64,000 nt of DNA from Marinimicrobium hydrolyticum (GCF_030848505.1 NZ_JAVDDU010000009.1:62001-126000), one strand, 5' to 3'; numbered from the stretch's first letter, positions 53,520-63,412 are shown. Made by a program: numbers and translations. Notes: generated by a model from the sequence alone, not told the origin.

Positions 53520-54623
53520 ATGAGTCTTGCGGACAAAGTATTGGCGGCCAACAACGATCTTCCCATCCGGACCCGCGAACCGGTGCACAGTGGCAAGGTC
53601 CGCTCCGTGTACTGGTTGACCCCGGAAGACAGCGCGCGCCTGATCAAAGAACGGCACTACCCAGTGGCCGCCGATGCACCCCTGGCGATCATGGTGATCA
53701 GCGACCGCATTTCCGCTTTTGATTGCATCTGGCGCGGTGAAGGCGGCCTGAACGGTGTGCCCGGCAAAGGCGCCGCTCTGAACGCCATTTCCCACCACTG
53801 GTTCAGTTTGTTCCGCCAGCACGGGCTGGCGGACAGCCACATTCTGGATGTGCCGCACCCGCTGGTTTGGATTGTGCAAAAAGCCCGGCCCATCAAAATT
53901 GAAGCCATTTGCCGGCAATACATCACCGGCTCCATGTGGCGCGCCTACAGCAAAGGCGAGCGCGAGTTCTGCGGCATCACCCTACCCGATGGTTTGGAAA
54001 AAGATCAGCGCCTGCCGGAGTTGTTAATCACACCTTCCACCAAAGGCATTTTGAAAGGCATCCCCGGCGTACCTGAAGCCGACGATGTGAACATCAGCCG
54101 CGCTGATATTGAAGCGAATTACCAAGCGTTCAATTTCTCCCGGCCGGAGGACATCAATCACTACGAAACCCTGCTGAAAGAAGGCTTCAACGCCATCAGT
54201 CAGGAGCTGACCAAGCTGGATCAAATATTTGTCGATACCAAATTTGAATTTGGCTACGTGACCGATGCCCAAGGCCAGGAAAAACTTATTTATCTGGACG
54301 AAGTGGGCACGCCCGACTCTTCCCGTATTTGGGACGGCCCCGCACACCGGCAAGGCAAAATCATCGAACAATCCAAAGAGGCCTTCCGGCAGCTTTTGTT
54401 AAACCACTTTCCGGACCCGGACATATTGTTAAACAAAGACCGCATGCCCGAGCGTGAAGCACTGGCCCGCGACAACCTACTGCCCAGAGACGCCTTGCTG
54501 GCCGTCTCGGAAACCTATGTGGGCATGGCGGAAAAAATACTCGGCACCAAGCTTGTGTTGCCGGAAAACCCCAAAGACGAAATCATCCAGCGGTTACGGG
54601 ATGACTACGGTTTAGTTGATTAA
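53520..54623 (+). CDS. purC: Phosphoribosylaminoimidazole-succinocarboxamide synthase
   Basis: The 367-residue product has the SAICAR synthetase fold: [52 protein letters not shown] and [16 protein letters not shown]. It joins CAIR and aspartate in purine synthesis. It is about 130 residues longer than E. coli PurC, in the longer class found in Vibrio and in yeast-like enzymes. The DUF349 gene overlaps its stop by one base. Confidence 0.95.
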   Translation: MSLADKVLAANNDLPIRTREPVHSGKVRSVYWLTPEDSARLIKERHYPVAADAPLAIMVISDRISAFDCIWRGEGGLNGVPGKGAALNAISHHWFSLFRQHGLADSHILDVPHPLVWIVQKARPIKIEAICRQYITGSMWRAYSKGEREFCGITLPDGLEKDQRLPELLITPSTKGILKGIPGVPEADDVNISRADIEANYQAFNFSRPEDINHYETLLKEGFNAISQELTKLDQIFVDTKFEFGYVTDAQGQEKLIYLDEVGTPDSSRIWDGPAHRQGKIIEQSKEAFRQLLLNHFPDPDILLNKDRMPEREALARDNLLPRDALLAVSETYVGMAEKILGTKLVLPENPKDEIIQRLRDDYGLVD

Positions 54624-57409
54624 TGGCCATGAAATTTCTTAAAGGTTTACGCAAATCCAAAAGTCAGCCACCGAGCTTGGAATCCCAGCTCGAAACACTG
54701 GTGGATAAACCCGAGGCCGAACTGCAGGCCCTGGCCCAAAGCGATGCTCAGGAAGCGCTGCGCGAAGCGGCGATCGCACGGTTAAATTATTGCCCGGCAC
54801 TGTTGGAACTGGCTCAAAACTCCAGCAGCGGTCGACTGCAACAAGCCGCGCGCAAACGGCTGGGCGAGTTACTGGAATCCGAACAGGTGTCTCTGCAGCA
54901 ATTGCGTCAGGACCTGCCGGACCCGCAACTGTGGCTCACCATCGGCAGCTACTCCGTTCGCACCAGCCAGCAATTGCTGGCGCAAATCAGCGAGCCGGCG
55001 GAATTTTTACACCTGGCCATTCACGGCGCCACGATTACTATTCGCCAAGCGGCTGCGGAAAAACTACACACCCGGCCCGAGCTGGAGCAGTTGTGCCAAG
55101 CCGCCCAGGGACGGGACAAAACCGTTTACCGGCTGGCCAAAACGCAGCTGGATCAGTTTAAAGCCGAGGACGCACGCCAGGCGGAGCGGGAAGCCCAAGG
55201 CCGAGTGATCTGCGAAAAACTGCAGCAGCTGGCCCGAGTGCCCAGCGACCCGTTGTACGCTGCGAAACTCGAGAAGCTGGAACAAGACTGGCAAGCTCTG
55301 GCTCAAGAGTTACCGCCCGAACTGCACAACCAATACCGTGACGCCCTAAGTGAATGCCAGGCACCCCTGCGCGCCGCCGCTGAAGCTCACGCCGAACAAC
55401 AAGCCCAAGAGGCCCTGCGGGAGGAGCGGAAAAAGACCGCACGCGCTGCCAAAAACCAGGCCAATACTCTACTGCGTTCACTGTATGACGCCGATCAGGA
55501 AGCGTTAAGCGGAGAAATTTTTCCAGCACAGATCCAAACCTTGCAACAGCAAGTTGAAACTCTGACTGAACTTCCAAAGCCGGAGCGGGAATCGCTTCAA
55601 GCCCTAATTGTCAGCGCTGAGCAACTGTTGGAGCTGATGCGTGAACACGGCACTTTAACGACACTCACCGAAGCACTAGCCAAGACAGAACCCGGCGCCG
55701 ACGAGCACGAAAAAAAGACACTGCGGCGCGCGCTCCACGCTAGCCGAAGTTTAGAAGCGCCTTTGCCAGAGTCCGTACAAATGGCGAGTGGCGTGTTGGA
55801 GCAGCGCGAAGCCAGCGCCAAGGAAGCTGGCCGTGCCAAGCGCCAGCAGTTGCGCGAGCTGGAGCAACTGGCACGGCGCGGCTTGGCCGCTGCTAACGGT
55901 GGCCGAGTACGCCAAGCGCGCGGGATTCATCACGCCAGTTTGGAACAGCGCGCCACCGTGAGCGACTTGCCCAGCCACCTCAGCGCTCAATTGGAAAAAC
56001 TGGATGAAGCCGTTGAACGGTTAAGTGACTGGCACGAATTCGCCGTCACACCCAAAAAACACGCACTCATTGAACAGATGCAGCAGCTCACCGAGAGCAC
56101 CTTGGCGCCGGACGATCTGGCGCGCAAAATTCACGATTTGCAGGACGACTGGAAGCAACTCAGTAAAGGCGTACCCCACGCGGACGAAGAACTGTGGCAG
56201 CAATTTCAGGCGGCCTCAAAAAAAGCGTTTGCACCTTGCCGGGAATTTTTTGAAGCTCAGGCAAAGGAGCGTGAAGAAAACCAAGCGCATCGGGACCAGC
56301 TCATTGAACAGCTACAAACCTACTTAGACGGTTACGACTGGGACAATCCGATTTGGAAGGATGTGGAACGCACCTTTAAGCAAGCAAGAGAGGAGTGGCG
56401 CCGTTACTGGCCCGTACCCCGCCAAGCCGCCAAAGCCCAGGAAGCGCGTTTTGAACCGCTCATGGACCAACTGCACGGCAAGCTGACAGAAGCCTACGAC
56501 CGCAACAAGTCCGCCAAGGAACAATTAGTGGCACAGGCACAACAGTTAGCCCAGCAAGATGACCTGAATGCGGCCATCGAAGGCGCCAAGCAGCTGCAAT
56601 CACGGTGGAAGGACATTGGCAAATGCCGTCCCCGTGACGACACCCAGCTGTGGAAAACCTTTCGCCAGCACTGCGACGCCATTTTCGCCCGCCGCCAGGA
56701 AGAGCACGCCGCGGCGGATCAAGTGCGCCAAGAGCAGCTTGAGCAGGCTCAGTCCATTGTCACCCGCTTGGAATCACTGCTCGAACAGGACGCAGCCGAA
56801 TTGCGCCGTGAGCGGGACACCATCCGCACGCTAAAAGCGGAATTCGACGGGCTCACCCAACTGCCCCGCGCCCAAGCGCCGAAGGTAAAAACCCAACTGC
56901 AAAAACTTCTAAGCTCCATCGACCAAAAACTGGATCAGGAGCGGGCTCAAGCTAAAGAGCGCCAATGGCAAAAATTGAATCAAGCCAACGCCGCCCTGCA
57001 CCAGGCCGAAGTCGCCGTGTTACAAGGCAAAGATACCGCGCCTGCGCTGACCAAAGCACAAACCGCCCTGGAAGAAGTCGAGCAATGGCCGGGCAACAGC
57101 CGGGAGCTATTACACGAACGCTTGAACACGGCGCCACAGATAACCCCAGAGGTGCAAAAAAACAGCGTGCAAAGCCTGCAGGAATTGTGCATCCGCGCCG
57201 ATATTTTCGCCGGAGTGGAGTCGCCCGCAGAAGAACGCCCGGCGCGCATGAACTATCAAATGCAGTTGCTACAGAAGGGACTGGGGCAAGCCACGCAGGA
57301 CAACCCGGACGCCTTGCTGGTGGACTGGCTATCACTGCGCGGCCTGGACAATGAGCAATATGAAGCGGGTTTGAAAAGGCTTAAGCCAGTGCTTTTTGGA
57401 GGTCGTTAG
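54623..57409 (+). CDS. DUF349-repeat protein
   Basis: The 928-residue product is a helical coiled-coil protein, rich in Gln, Glu, Ala and Leu, with repeated DUF349-type modules: QDDWKQLSKGVPHADEELWQ, REEWRRYWPVPRQAAKAQEA, QSRWKDIGKCRPRDDTQLWK. DUF349 proteins have no firm function; some bacterial ones bind RNA or ribosome-related factors. ATG 54623 overlaps the purC stop by one base, so translation is coupled. A relic of its central part lies at 58165-58260. Confidence 0.85.
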   Translation: MAMKFLKGLRKSKSQPPSLESQLETLVDKPEAELQALAQSDAQEALREAAIARLNYCPALLELAQNSSSGRLQQAARKRLGELLESEQVSLQQLRQDLPDPQLWLTIGSYSVRTSQQLLAQISEPAEFLHLAIHGATITIRQAAAEKLHTRPELEQLCQAAQGRDKTVYRLAKTQLDQFKAEDARQAEREAQGRVICEKLQQLARVPSDPLYAAKLEKLEQDWQALAQELPPELHNQYRDALSECQAPLRAAAEAHAEQQAQEALREERKKTARAAKNQANTLLRSLYDADQEALSGEIFPAQIQTLQQQVETLTELPKPERESLQALIVSAEQLLELMREHGTLTTLTEALAKTEPGADEHEKKTLRRALHASRSLEAPLPESVQMASGVLEQREASAKEAGRAKRQQLRELEQLARRGLAAANGGRVRQARGIHHASLEQRATVSDLPSHLSAQLEKLDEAVERLSDWHEFAVTPKKHALIEQMQQLTESTLAPDDLARKIHDLQDDWKQLSKGVPHADEELWQQFQAASKKAFAPCREFFEAQAKEREENQAHRDQLIEQLQTYLDGYDWDNPIWKDVERTFKQAREEWRRYWPVPRQAAKAQEARFEPLMDQLHGKLTEAYDRNKSAKEQLVAQAQQLAQQDDLNAAIEGAKQLQSRWKDIGKCRPRDDTQLWKTFRQHCDAIFARRQEEHAAADQVRQEQLEQAQSIVTRLESLLEQDAAELRRERDTIRTLKAEFDGLTQLPRAQAPKVKTQLQKLLSSIDQKLDQERAQAKERQWQKLNQANAALHQAEVAVLQGKDTAPALTKAQTALEEVEQWPGNSRELLHERLNTAPQITPEVQKNSVQSLQELCIRADIFAGVESPAEERPARMNYQMQLLQKGLGQATQDNPDALLVDWLSLRGLDNEQYEAGLKRLKPVLFGGR

Positions 57410-57520
57410 ACCTCCCGTTGCCTATAAGCTGAAAAACACCGTCAGCATTGTTCCCATGATAATATGCCTGCCAACCGGTCGTCGCGACGAGTGGACCGCC
57501 TTGGACAAATGGACCTAGTC

Positions 57521-58093
57521 ATGAAAGAAATGTTGTTACTCTTCAGTGCCCTTTTCCCCTCATCGGACTACGAATTCCAACACTTTTCCGTCGAAGCGCT
57601 CTTACTTTATGACATTGAGAAGGGGTGGTTAAAGGGCACTCAAAGCCACCGAATTCCCCGTGGCTACCGGGCTGCCTACGCTTTTAACTCTTTCGTGGCA
57701 GTTGAACTATCCGACCTGCATTACGGCCGCTACCGAAAGACCACCGACGACGGTCATACGCGCAGAGTTTGGAACGAGAAAGCATCGGCCCTAACGGGGG
57801 GCATACGAGTGAGCCTGCCACTCAAAGCACGCTTTTCCTTGGTTGGCCGAGTCGGCGCTGCACGCAGGAAGGAAGAAGCTCAATGGAATTACCGGTACGT
57901 TGGTGAGGGCTGGCACTACGAAATGCCAGCTTCCTCTCAATCCAGGAAGTTTCGGACCCATGGGTATTATGGAGCGGGCCTACAACTGGATGTCGCGAGT
58001 CGGGGTTTTGTTGGAATCGAGTATACAGCGACCATTAATTCGAGTGATCTTGGCTCCAGCAAATCTGCGTTGTCCGTGGGGGTCAGGTTTTAG
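57521..58093 (+). CDS. Small outer-membrane beta-barrel protein, copy A, with eroded signal peptide
   Basis: ATG 57521 gives 190 residues: MKEMLLLFSALFPSSDYEFQ, then strands characteristic of small porin-like OmpA/OmpW-type barrels, ending VGIEYTATINSSDLG and SVGVRF with a terminal Phe. It is a paralogue of the next gene (VEALLLYDIEKGWLKGT against VEGLWIFNAEKGRFADA, ALTGGIRVSLPL against ALMAGLRLSLPL). The signal peptide is short and lacks an A-x-A site, unlike copy B, so export is doubtful. It may be a decaying duplicate. Confidence 0.7.
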   Translation: MKEMLLLFSALFPSSDYEFQHFSVEALLLYDIEKGWLKGTQSHRIPRGYRAAYAFNSFVAVELSDLHYGRYRKTTDDGHTRRVWNEKASALTGGIRVSLPLKARFSLVGRVGAARRKEEAQWNYRYVGEGWHYEMPASSQSRKFRTHGYYGAGLQLDVASRGFVGIEYTATINSSDLGSSKSALSVGVRF

Positions 58094-58260
58094 TCGTAAA
58101 CTACAACCTAAACTTCCTGCGGCAACGGCGGCCCATGCTCTTTTAGAACCGCCATTAAAGTGCAACAAGAAGAGCAGCTTGAGCAGGCTCAGCCGCTTGG
58201 AGTCATCGCTCGAACAGGTCGCGTCCAAATTGCACCGCGAGCATGGTGCATCCAGCGCTC
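58094..58260. pseudogene. Relics of the GMC oxidoreductase 3' end and of the DUF349 gene between the two barrel genes
   Basis: Bases 58115-58150 match the opposite-strand 3' end of the GMC gene at 58972-59010 (shared GGCAACGGCGGCCCATG and flanks, about 80% alike). Bases 58158-58260 match 56723-56828 in the DUF349 gene (shared AGAGCAGCTTGAGCAGGCTC plus CGCTCGAACAGG). Thus a fragment of each flanking gene lies between the barrel copies, as expected at the join of a tandem duplication whose middle has eroded. Confidence 0.85.
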
Positions 58261-58383
58261 CTGATCAGGCCAGAGTGGAATAGTAGGTACCTAAAAATAA
58301 GATAATGACCAGTAAATTTTTCATGACAATATCCGCCACTTGATCATACAATACGGAGTCGCCACCACCCAAGGATTAAGGCA

Positions 58384-58968
58384 TTGAAGAAACAAATCAT
58401 CCTAGCCACTCTGCTGTCTCTACTGGTGGTTTCGGCCCATGCGGATCAGAACATTTCGGTGGAAGGGCTTTGGATCTTTAACGCAGAAAAGGGCCGCTTC
58501 GCCGATGCTTCGAATAAACGAACTCCCCTTGGCTTAAGAGCCACCTACACCTTTAATCCCACCGTAGCCGCTGAACTCGCTTTACAAGACTACGGCCGCT
58601 ACCAATCGGTTAGAGAATACGGAACTACGCAAACCCTTCGGAACGAGAAGGCCTCGGCACTGATGGCGGGATTACGCTTGAGTTTGCCACTAAGCGAACG
58701 CTTGACTGTGGTAGGGCGTATCGGGGCGTCGCGCTGGGAACGGGAGGTCAAATGGACCCCTACGAACCTCGGCTATGGTGAAGCCCCAGACAGAGCAGTC
58801 CCCCGGAATATCAAGGAGTACAGCATCTACGGCTACCAAGGCATAGGCTTACGGGTGGATATCACCCAGCAGTGGTTTGCGGGCGTGGAGCATACGACAA
58901 CCAAAACCTTCCATTCGCATAATCTAGGCTCCAGACTTTCCGCTGTGTCTGTGGGCTATAACTTTTAG
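58384..58968 (+). CDS. Small outer-membrane beta-barrel protein, copy B
   Basis: The frame begins at TTG 58384 with AAGGATTAAGG upstream; no ATG alternative keeps the signal peptide. The 194-residue product has a clean signal peptide (MKKQIILATLLSLLVVSAHA) and barrel strands ending SVGYNF with a terminal Phe, the BAM signal. Repeated glycine/aromatic strands resemble OmpA-like or OM_beta-barrel families. It is the functional-looking duplicate of the preceding gene. Function unknown. Confidence 0.75.
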   Translation: MKKQIILATLLSLLVVSAHADQNISVEGLWIFNAEKGRFADASNKRTPLGLRATYTFNPTVAAELALQDYGRYQSVREYGTTQTLRNEKASALMAGLRLSLPLSERLTVVGRIGASRWEREVKWTPTNLGYGEAPDRAVPRNIKEYSIYGYQGIGLRVDITQQWFAGVEHTTTKTFHSHNLGSRLSAVSVGYNF

Positions 58969-58975
58969 TTGTAGC

Positions 58976-60634
58976 CTAGACCTCCCGAGGCAACGGCGGC
59001 CCATGTTCCTTCAAAATATGCTCTGACACCCAATAGCCCAGGGCCATAATGGTGAGCACCGGGTTAAAGGCGCCGTTGGTGACATGCAGGCTGCCATCGG
59101 CGATGTACAGGTTATCGATACCATGCACTTGGCCGTATTTATTGGTCACCGATGATTGGGGGTCATCCCCCATACGACAGGTGCCCGCCTGGTGCTGCGA
59201 TGCACCGACACCCAACCCCGGCAGACTTTTCCAGATATCCACGGCACCGGCCGCCTCCAACCATTGCGCCGCTTTGTCGGCGATAAACTTGGCGGCTTCC
59301 ATATCCTGATCCAACCGATAGCCGGACAATTTGACCACCGGGATTCCCCAGTGGTCGCGCACCTCATCACTCACTTGCACTCGCGATTCGAAATTGGGCA
59401 TTTCCTGAATCGGGCCGCGTATGCTGGCCCGGCGGTGGAAGTTCCGGCGCTGAAATTCTTTGTGGTCCCTACCCCAACGGGCACTGCCCGGCGGGCGCAC
59501 TTTGGTGAAGGCGTACGGGAGAGGGATAAAATCGTTGGCCAACATGGCGCCACCGACAATGCCCGGATTGTTGTGGGCAAAATCGCAGATGGCCACGCTG
59601 GCGCCCGGGCCCACATCATCGTAGATGTCCTCGGCAAACAAACCATCGGCGCCCGTATAGGCGTGATCCTGAAGGTTGCGCCCCACCCAATCGTACTTAT
59701 TGCCGATGCCATTGGGATGATGGGTTGAGGCGGAGTTTAGCAACAGCCGGGGCGTTTCCGTTGCCGATGCGGCCAACACGACAATGTCGGCAGTTTGCTC
59801 GCGCAACTGATCGTGCTCGTCAAAGTAGGACACGCCGGTTACCCGACCCTTACTGTTGGTGAGAATTTTGGCCACCTTGCAGTTCACCCGAAGGTCGCAA
59901 TTGCCTGTGGCCAGCGCAGTGGGAATCACCGTGTTGTGAGTCCCGTTCTTAGCGTTGACCCGGCAGGCAAAGCCGACGCAATTGCGCACATGAATGCACT
60001 GCCCTCGGCCTTGGTAAGGTTCGGAATTCCTTAACATGGGAATGGAAAAAGGATGGAAGCCGGCTTTGCGAGCCCCGGCCTCCAGAATCCGCGCTTCGCG
60101 GTTATGGCCAAAGGCCGGCATGGGGTGCGGCTTTTTTCGCGGCGGCGCGAACGGGTTTTTGGAGTCATCCCCGGAAACGCCAATCTCCCACTCGGCCTTT
60201 TCGTAATAGGGTTCCAGATCCTGGTAGCCGATCGGCCAATCCGCGAGGCTGGAGCCCTCCACTTCACCGTAGGTGGACTTCATGGTGAAGTCTTCTTGCA
60301 TAAAACGCCAGGCCATGGCCCCGTAGGCCACCGTGCCGGAACCCACGCAGGCGGCAATGTTTCCGTAAGCCCACTCATTGGGGTACACGATGCGTTCAGT
60401 ACCGTCGCGATCCACAGCCACGCGCCGGTAGCGCTGCATATCCGGGCCGAAAAACGGCTTGAGCGGAAAGCCGCGCTGCGAAGTCAATTCATCATCCCGG
60501 TGATCGGAATAGTTCACCCAATCACCGCGCTCAAACAGTACTACCGACAGACCCGCGGCACTCAGCTCCTTGGCCACCACACCGCCACCTGCACCCGCGC
60601 CTACGATCACAACATCTACGTGTTCATTTGCCAT
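58976..60634 (-). CDS. GMC-family oxidoreductase, gluconate-dehydrogenase large-subunit type
   Basis: ATG 60634 (MANEHVDV) is chosen. The 552-residue product has the FAD motif VVIVGAGAGGGVVAKELSAA, GSGTVAYGAMAWRF, CVGFACRVNAK and the C-terminal active-site region HQAGTCRMGDD and LYIADGSLHVTNGAFNPVLT with the conserved His and Asn. It should oxidise a sugar, polyol or alcohol in the periplasm or membrane. The Tat-type small subunit is encoded 18 bp upstream. No cytochrome c subunit is adjacent. Confidence 0.9.
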   Translation of the reverse strand: MANEHVDVVIVGAGAGGGVVAKELSAAGLSVVLFERGDWVNYSDHRDDELTSQRGFPLKPFFGPDMQRYRRVAVDRDGTERIVYPNEWAYGNIAACVGSGTVAYGAMAWRFMQEDFTMKSTYGEVEGSSLADWPIGYQDLEPYYEKAEWEIGVSGDDSKNPFAPPRKKPHPMPAFGHNREARILEAGARKAGFHPFSIPMLRNSEPYQGRGQCIHVRNCVGFACRVNAKNGTHNTVIPTALATGNCDLRVNCKVAKILTNSKGRVTGVSYFDEHDQLREQTADIVVLAASATETPRLLLNSASTHHPNGIGNKYDWVGRNLQDHAYTGADGLFAEDIYDDVGPGASVAICDFAHNNPGIVGGAMLANDFIPLPYAFTKVRPPGSARWGRDHKEFQRRNFHRRASIRGPIQEMPNFESRVQVSDEVRDHWGIPVVKLSGYRLDQDMEAAKFIADKAAQWLEAAGAVDIWKSLPGLGVGASQHQAGTCRMGDDPQSSVTNKYGQVHGIDNLYIADGSLHVTNGAFNPVLTIMALGYWVSEHILKEHGPPLPREV

Positions 60635-60652
60635 ACACAAAAACTTCCAAAA

Positions 60653-61243
60653 TCAGGAGGATCGCGGACGCATGGGCACTTGTTCTACAAACAGCCCAAG
60701 CATTTTGTAACTCGCGTAGTTTTTATTGCCACCGTGTTTCGGGCTGCCGTAATAACCCATCATGCAGTGATCCACCAGCACCGAGAAAAACAGCGAAGGG
60801 GCAAAATGGCCCCACAAACGCCGCTCCGGCCCGGAATCGTAGACTCCCGCTTCAATGTCCGTCAGGTAGAGGATCTGCTCCTGCTCACCCAACTCAGTGA
60901 AAATGACCTCGTGGCGGGATTTGCAGGCCTCGTTAAGGGCCGGCAGGCAGGCTTGGTACATCTCCAGCGAATCACTGAGATGTTTGCCCAGCTGTTGATC
61001 AATAAAGTGCGGCACCCGGGCGTCTTTGCCACCTGGATTACGGGAATCGGGCGGAATTATGCGGTCGGCCAGGATTTCCACCAGCTGGCCTTCACGGCGG
61101 GTCAGCGTCTGGTACGGGGAAATAAGGCCATTGGAGCAGCCCGACATCACGGCACTGCCGGAGACCATCACACCGCTCAGGGCGGCAGAAGATTTTAAAA
61201 AACCGCGTCGGGAAACTGATTTGCACTGCACTCGGATCACCAC
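60653..61243 (-). CDS. Gluconate 2-dehydrogenase subunit 3-like protein with Tat signal
   Basis: The 196-residue product starts at GTG 61243 and has the twin-arginine motif SRRGFLKSSA, followed by a hydrophobic stretch and MSGCSNG. The body matches the gluconate 2-dehydrogenase subunit 3 family (REGQLVEILADRIIPPD, KDARVPHFIDQQLG and the C-terminal MMGYYGSPKHGGN). This subunit co-exports with the FAD-containing GMC subunit, which follows 18 bp downstream. Confidence 0.88.
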   Translation of the reverse strand: MVIRVQCKSVSRRGFLKSSAALSGVMVSGSAVMSGCSNGLISPYQTLTRREGQLVEILADRIIPPDSRNPGGKDARVPHFIDQQLGKHLSDSLEMYQACLPALNEACKSRHEVIFTELGEQEQILYLTDIEAGVYDSGPERRLWGHFAPSLFFSVLVDHCMMGYYGSPKHGGNKNYASYKMLGLFVEQVPMRPRSS

Positions 61244-61435
61244 AGGCTGATTGCGAATCCGCGCCTTGGCGGATAGTCCACCCGACTATACGCAAGGGCT
61301 TAATGTGCCGCAATACTCGGCAGGGTGTGTTGCGAACTGTCCCTCGCCTTCGCATTGACTGGCCAGGGTGGCTCCCAAACGCCAACTCTGTATACTTTAC
61401 CTTCCGAACCACCTTAATCAGCGAGGTAATGTCGC

Positions 61436-61822
61436 ATGCGAACTCGAATCACTGCCGTTACCCTTGGAACCGCCCTGGCGAGCCTGCTGTTGTGGGCATC
61501 CAGCGCGGCGGGTCATCACGGCTGGGCCTGGACGGAAGAGGAACAGGTTGAAATGACCGGCACCATTACGGAAGTTTACATCGGCCCCCCGCACCCGCGC
61601 CTGATGATTGAAACGGAAGATGGCCCTTGGCAAGTGGATCTGGGCAATCCTCGCCAGACCCGCAATGCCGGCTTTGTGGAAGGCGAAGCGGAGGTTGGCG
61701 ATGAGGTTCTGGTGCGCGGACATCGCTCGGCGGACAGTGACGAGCGCCTGATCAAGGCGGTGCGTGCCACTATTGATGGCAAGCAGTACACCTTCTACCC
61801 GAACCGGGTGCGCGAGGACTGA
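61436..61822 (+). CDS. DUF6152-type small exported protein
   Basis: The 128-residue product has a signal peptide (LGTALASLLLWASSAAG) and HHGWAWTEEEQVEMTGTITE at the mature start, the HHG/W pattern I associate with DUF6152. The rest is an OB-like beta domain (VDLGNPRQTRNAGF, GDEVLVRGHRSADS). Metal or redox-linked function has been suggested for the family. Its stop overlaps the start of the next gene by one base. Confidence 0.75.
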   Translation: MRTRITAVTLGTALASLLLWASSAAGHHGWAWTEEEQVEMTGTITEVYIGPPHPRLMIETEDGPWQVDLGNPRQTRNAGFVEGEAEVGDEVLVRGHRSADSDERLIKAVRATIDGKQYTFYPNRVRED

Positions 61823-62298
61823 TGCTGATGGCAGTGCTGCTGAGCCTGGGCGATACCGCCCTAGCGTCGGCGCTGCGCCAGTCAACCATCGCCTACCCAC
61901 TGGTCAGCTCGGCGCACATCCTGGGCCTTGGCCTGCTGATTGGCGCCGTGGTCACCCTGGATTTGCGCCTGTTGGGCGCCATCCGACGGGGCACGCTGAG
62001 CGAACTGGCGCCATTGATGAGCCGTCTCGCAGCAGCCGGTCTGCTGCTGGCCCTGGTGACCGGCCCTCTGCTGTTCAGCGTGCAGCCCGCGCATTATCTG
62101 GATAACCGTGCATTCCTGCTCAAGGTGATATTCATCAGCCTGGGCTTATTGAACGTGTTGGTGGTTCACCAATTGCCGCACTGGAAAGCCGTGCTGGCTG
62201 GCCAGCCCGTCGCTCCCATCCTAAAACTGAACGCTTCTCTATCGCTAGCGCTGTGGCTGGCTGTGCTCTTGTCCGGGCGGTGGATCGCTTTTGTATAA
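61822..62298 (+). CDS. DUF6644-like integral membrane protein
   Basis: The 158-residue product has four to five membrane segments with the family-like features YPLVSSAHILGLGLLIG, VTLDLRLLGAIRRG and a His in SAHILG that could bind heme. It begins at ATG 61822, sharing one base with the preceding stop (TGATG). The two genes form a tight pair, probably an envelope redox or sensing unit. Function unknown. Confidence 0.7.
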   Translation: MLMAVLLSLGDTALASALRQSTIAYPLVSSAHILGLGLLIGAVVTLDLRLLGAIRRGTLSELAPLMSRLAAAGLLLALVTGPLLFSVQPAHYLDNRAFLLKVIFISLGLLNVLVVHQLPHWKAVLAGQPVAPILKLNASLSLALWLAVLLSGRWIAFV

Positions 62299-62438
62299 AC
62301 CTTTGCACTTCTACACCGCCAGCCGTATGGGAATGGTGGAGCACACGTATTGAAAGCCCGTCAGGGACGCTAAGGACGTCAGCCTGCAGATCATCAAAAA
62401 ATCCGAGTTTGCATACTAAGTTTGTATCGCAGAACTGT

Positions 62439-62469
62439 CACAACCGCCGCCCCTCGGGCGGCGGTTGTG
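62439..62469. terminator. Long GC hairpin between convergent genes
   Basis: A 14-bp perfect stem (CACAACCGCCGCCC with GGGCGGCGGTTGTG) and a 3-base loop lies between the plus-strand membrane gene (ends 62298) and the minus-strand binding protein (ends 62519). No U run, but the stem is strong and could stop transcription from both sides. Confidence 0.6.
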
Positions 62470-62518
62470 TTACTGATCAGCACTTCTTAGCCGAACCAGA
62501 GATGTTCTTTCCAGGGGA

Positions 62519-63412
62519 TTAATGGCTCAACTCCGTCGGATCAAACCAGAGATCGCTCTGATCCACAGGGGTGGCTTCAGGCAAGGTGGGATTCTCGAGG
62601 CGAATAATGGTGCGGTTCTCTAAATTGGCTTTGTTAACCACATCCTGAACGGTGGAGTCATTGAAAAAGTATTCATTAAAGCTGCCGTCTTCCATGGCAA
62701 TGCGAAACCCTTGTTCCAGGTTGCGTGCTAGCTCGGGGTTAGCTCGGCTGACAAAAAAGTAAAAGGGATTGGTGTAGACCAGCAGAAGATTCCTCTCAAC
62801 CTCCAATTCGAGATCAGGCCGCTCTTGTATTTCTTGCCAGGGCTCGTGTGCGCCACGGGGAAACGCATCAAATCGGTCGCCGTCCAGCATAAAAAACAAG
62901 CCTTCATACTTGATCACCTTGACCACATTGAGACCATTGGCGGTGAGCACTTCGGTATCAGCCCAGAAGCGCCCCTGGCCAAGAGAAATCTCCTGCAAGT
63001 CTTCCAGGGTTTCGATGTGGTCGAAACGGTGTTGTGTGCCCCGCTTGATCATCAAAACGCGGTAGCCAAGCAGGCCGCGATACATGGGTACGCGAATGGG
63101 CTGGAGGCTGGTTTCCAGCTCTTCGGTGGTGGCATACCAGACAATGTCCAGCTCGCCATCGTTGAGCATCTGTATGATGCGCGTCTCTGTAGTATTACCT
63201 GTGGATTCGTCCCACTCGTACGTTTGAGGCACCTTGGAGAGCACCAGCTCGAGCAACCCCTTGGCATAGGCGTTGATGCCTTCGCGTCCATCGACCATCC
63301 GCAGAGGCGTCGCTTGGGCACTGACGGAAGCGAAAACCAACCCGGCGACCGAAAGGTATACGAGCCGACGGATGAGCCGCTGAGTGGAGGTGAAAAGCGT
63401 TGCCGAAAGCAT
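62519..63412 (-). CDS. Periplasmic solute-binding-protein-like protein
   Basis: The 297-residue product has a signal peptide (cleavage after SVSAQA) and a binding-protein fold: RMVDGREGINAYAKGLLELV, TRIIQMLNDGELDIVWYATT, LGQGRFWADTEVL, and GFRIAMEDGSFNEYFF. Cognate permease genes are absent, so like the product at 8130 it may be a free-standing receptor or an orphan. Ligand unknown. Confidence 0.75.
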   Translation of the reverse strand: MLSATLFTSTQRLIRRLVYLSVAGLVFASVSAQATPLRMVDGREGINAYAKGLLELVLSKVPQTYEWDESTGNTTETRIIQMLNDGELDIVWYATTEELETSLQPIRVPMYRGLLGYRVLMIKRGTQHRFDHIETLEDLQEISLGQGRFWADTEVLTANGLNVVKVIKYEGLFFMLDGDRFDAFPRGAHEPWQEIQERPDLELEVERNLLLVYTNPFYFFVSRANPELARNLEQGFRIAMEDGSFNEYFFNDSTVQDVVNKANLENRTIIRLENPTLPEATPVDQSDLWFDPTELSH

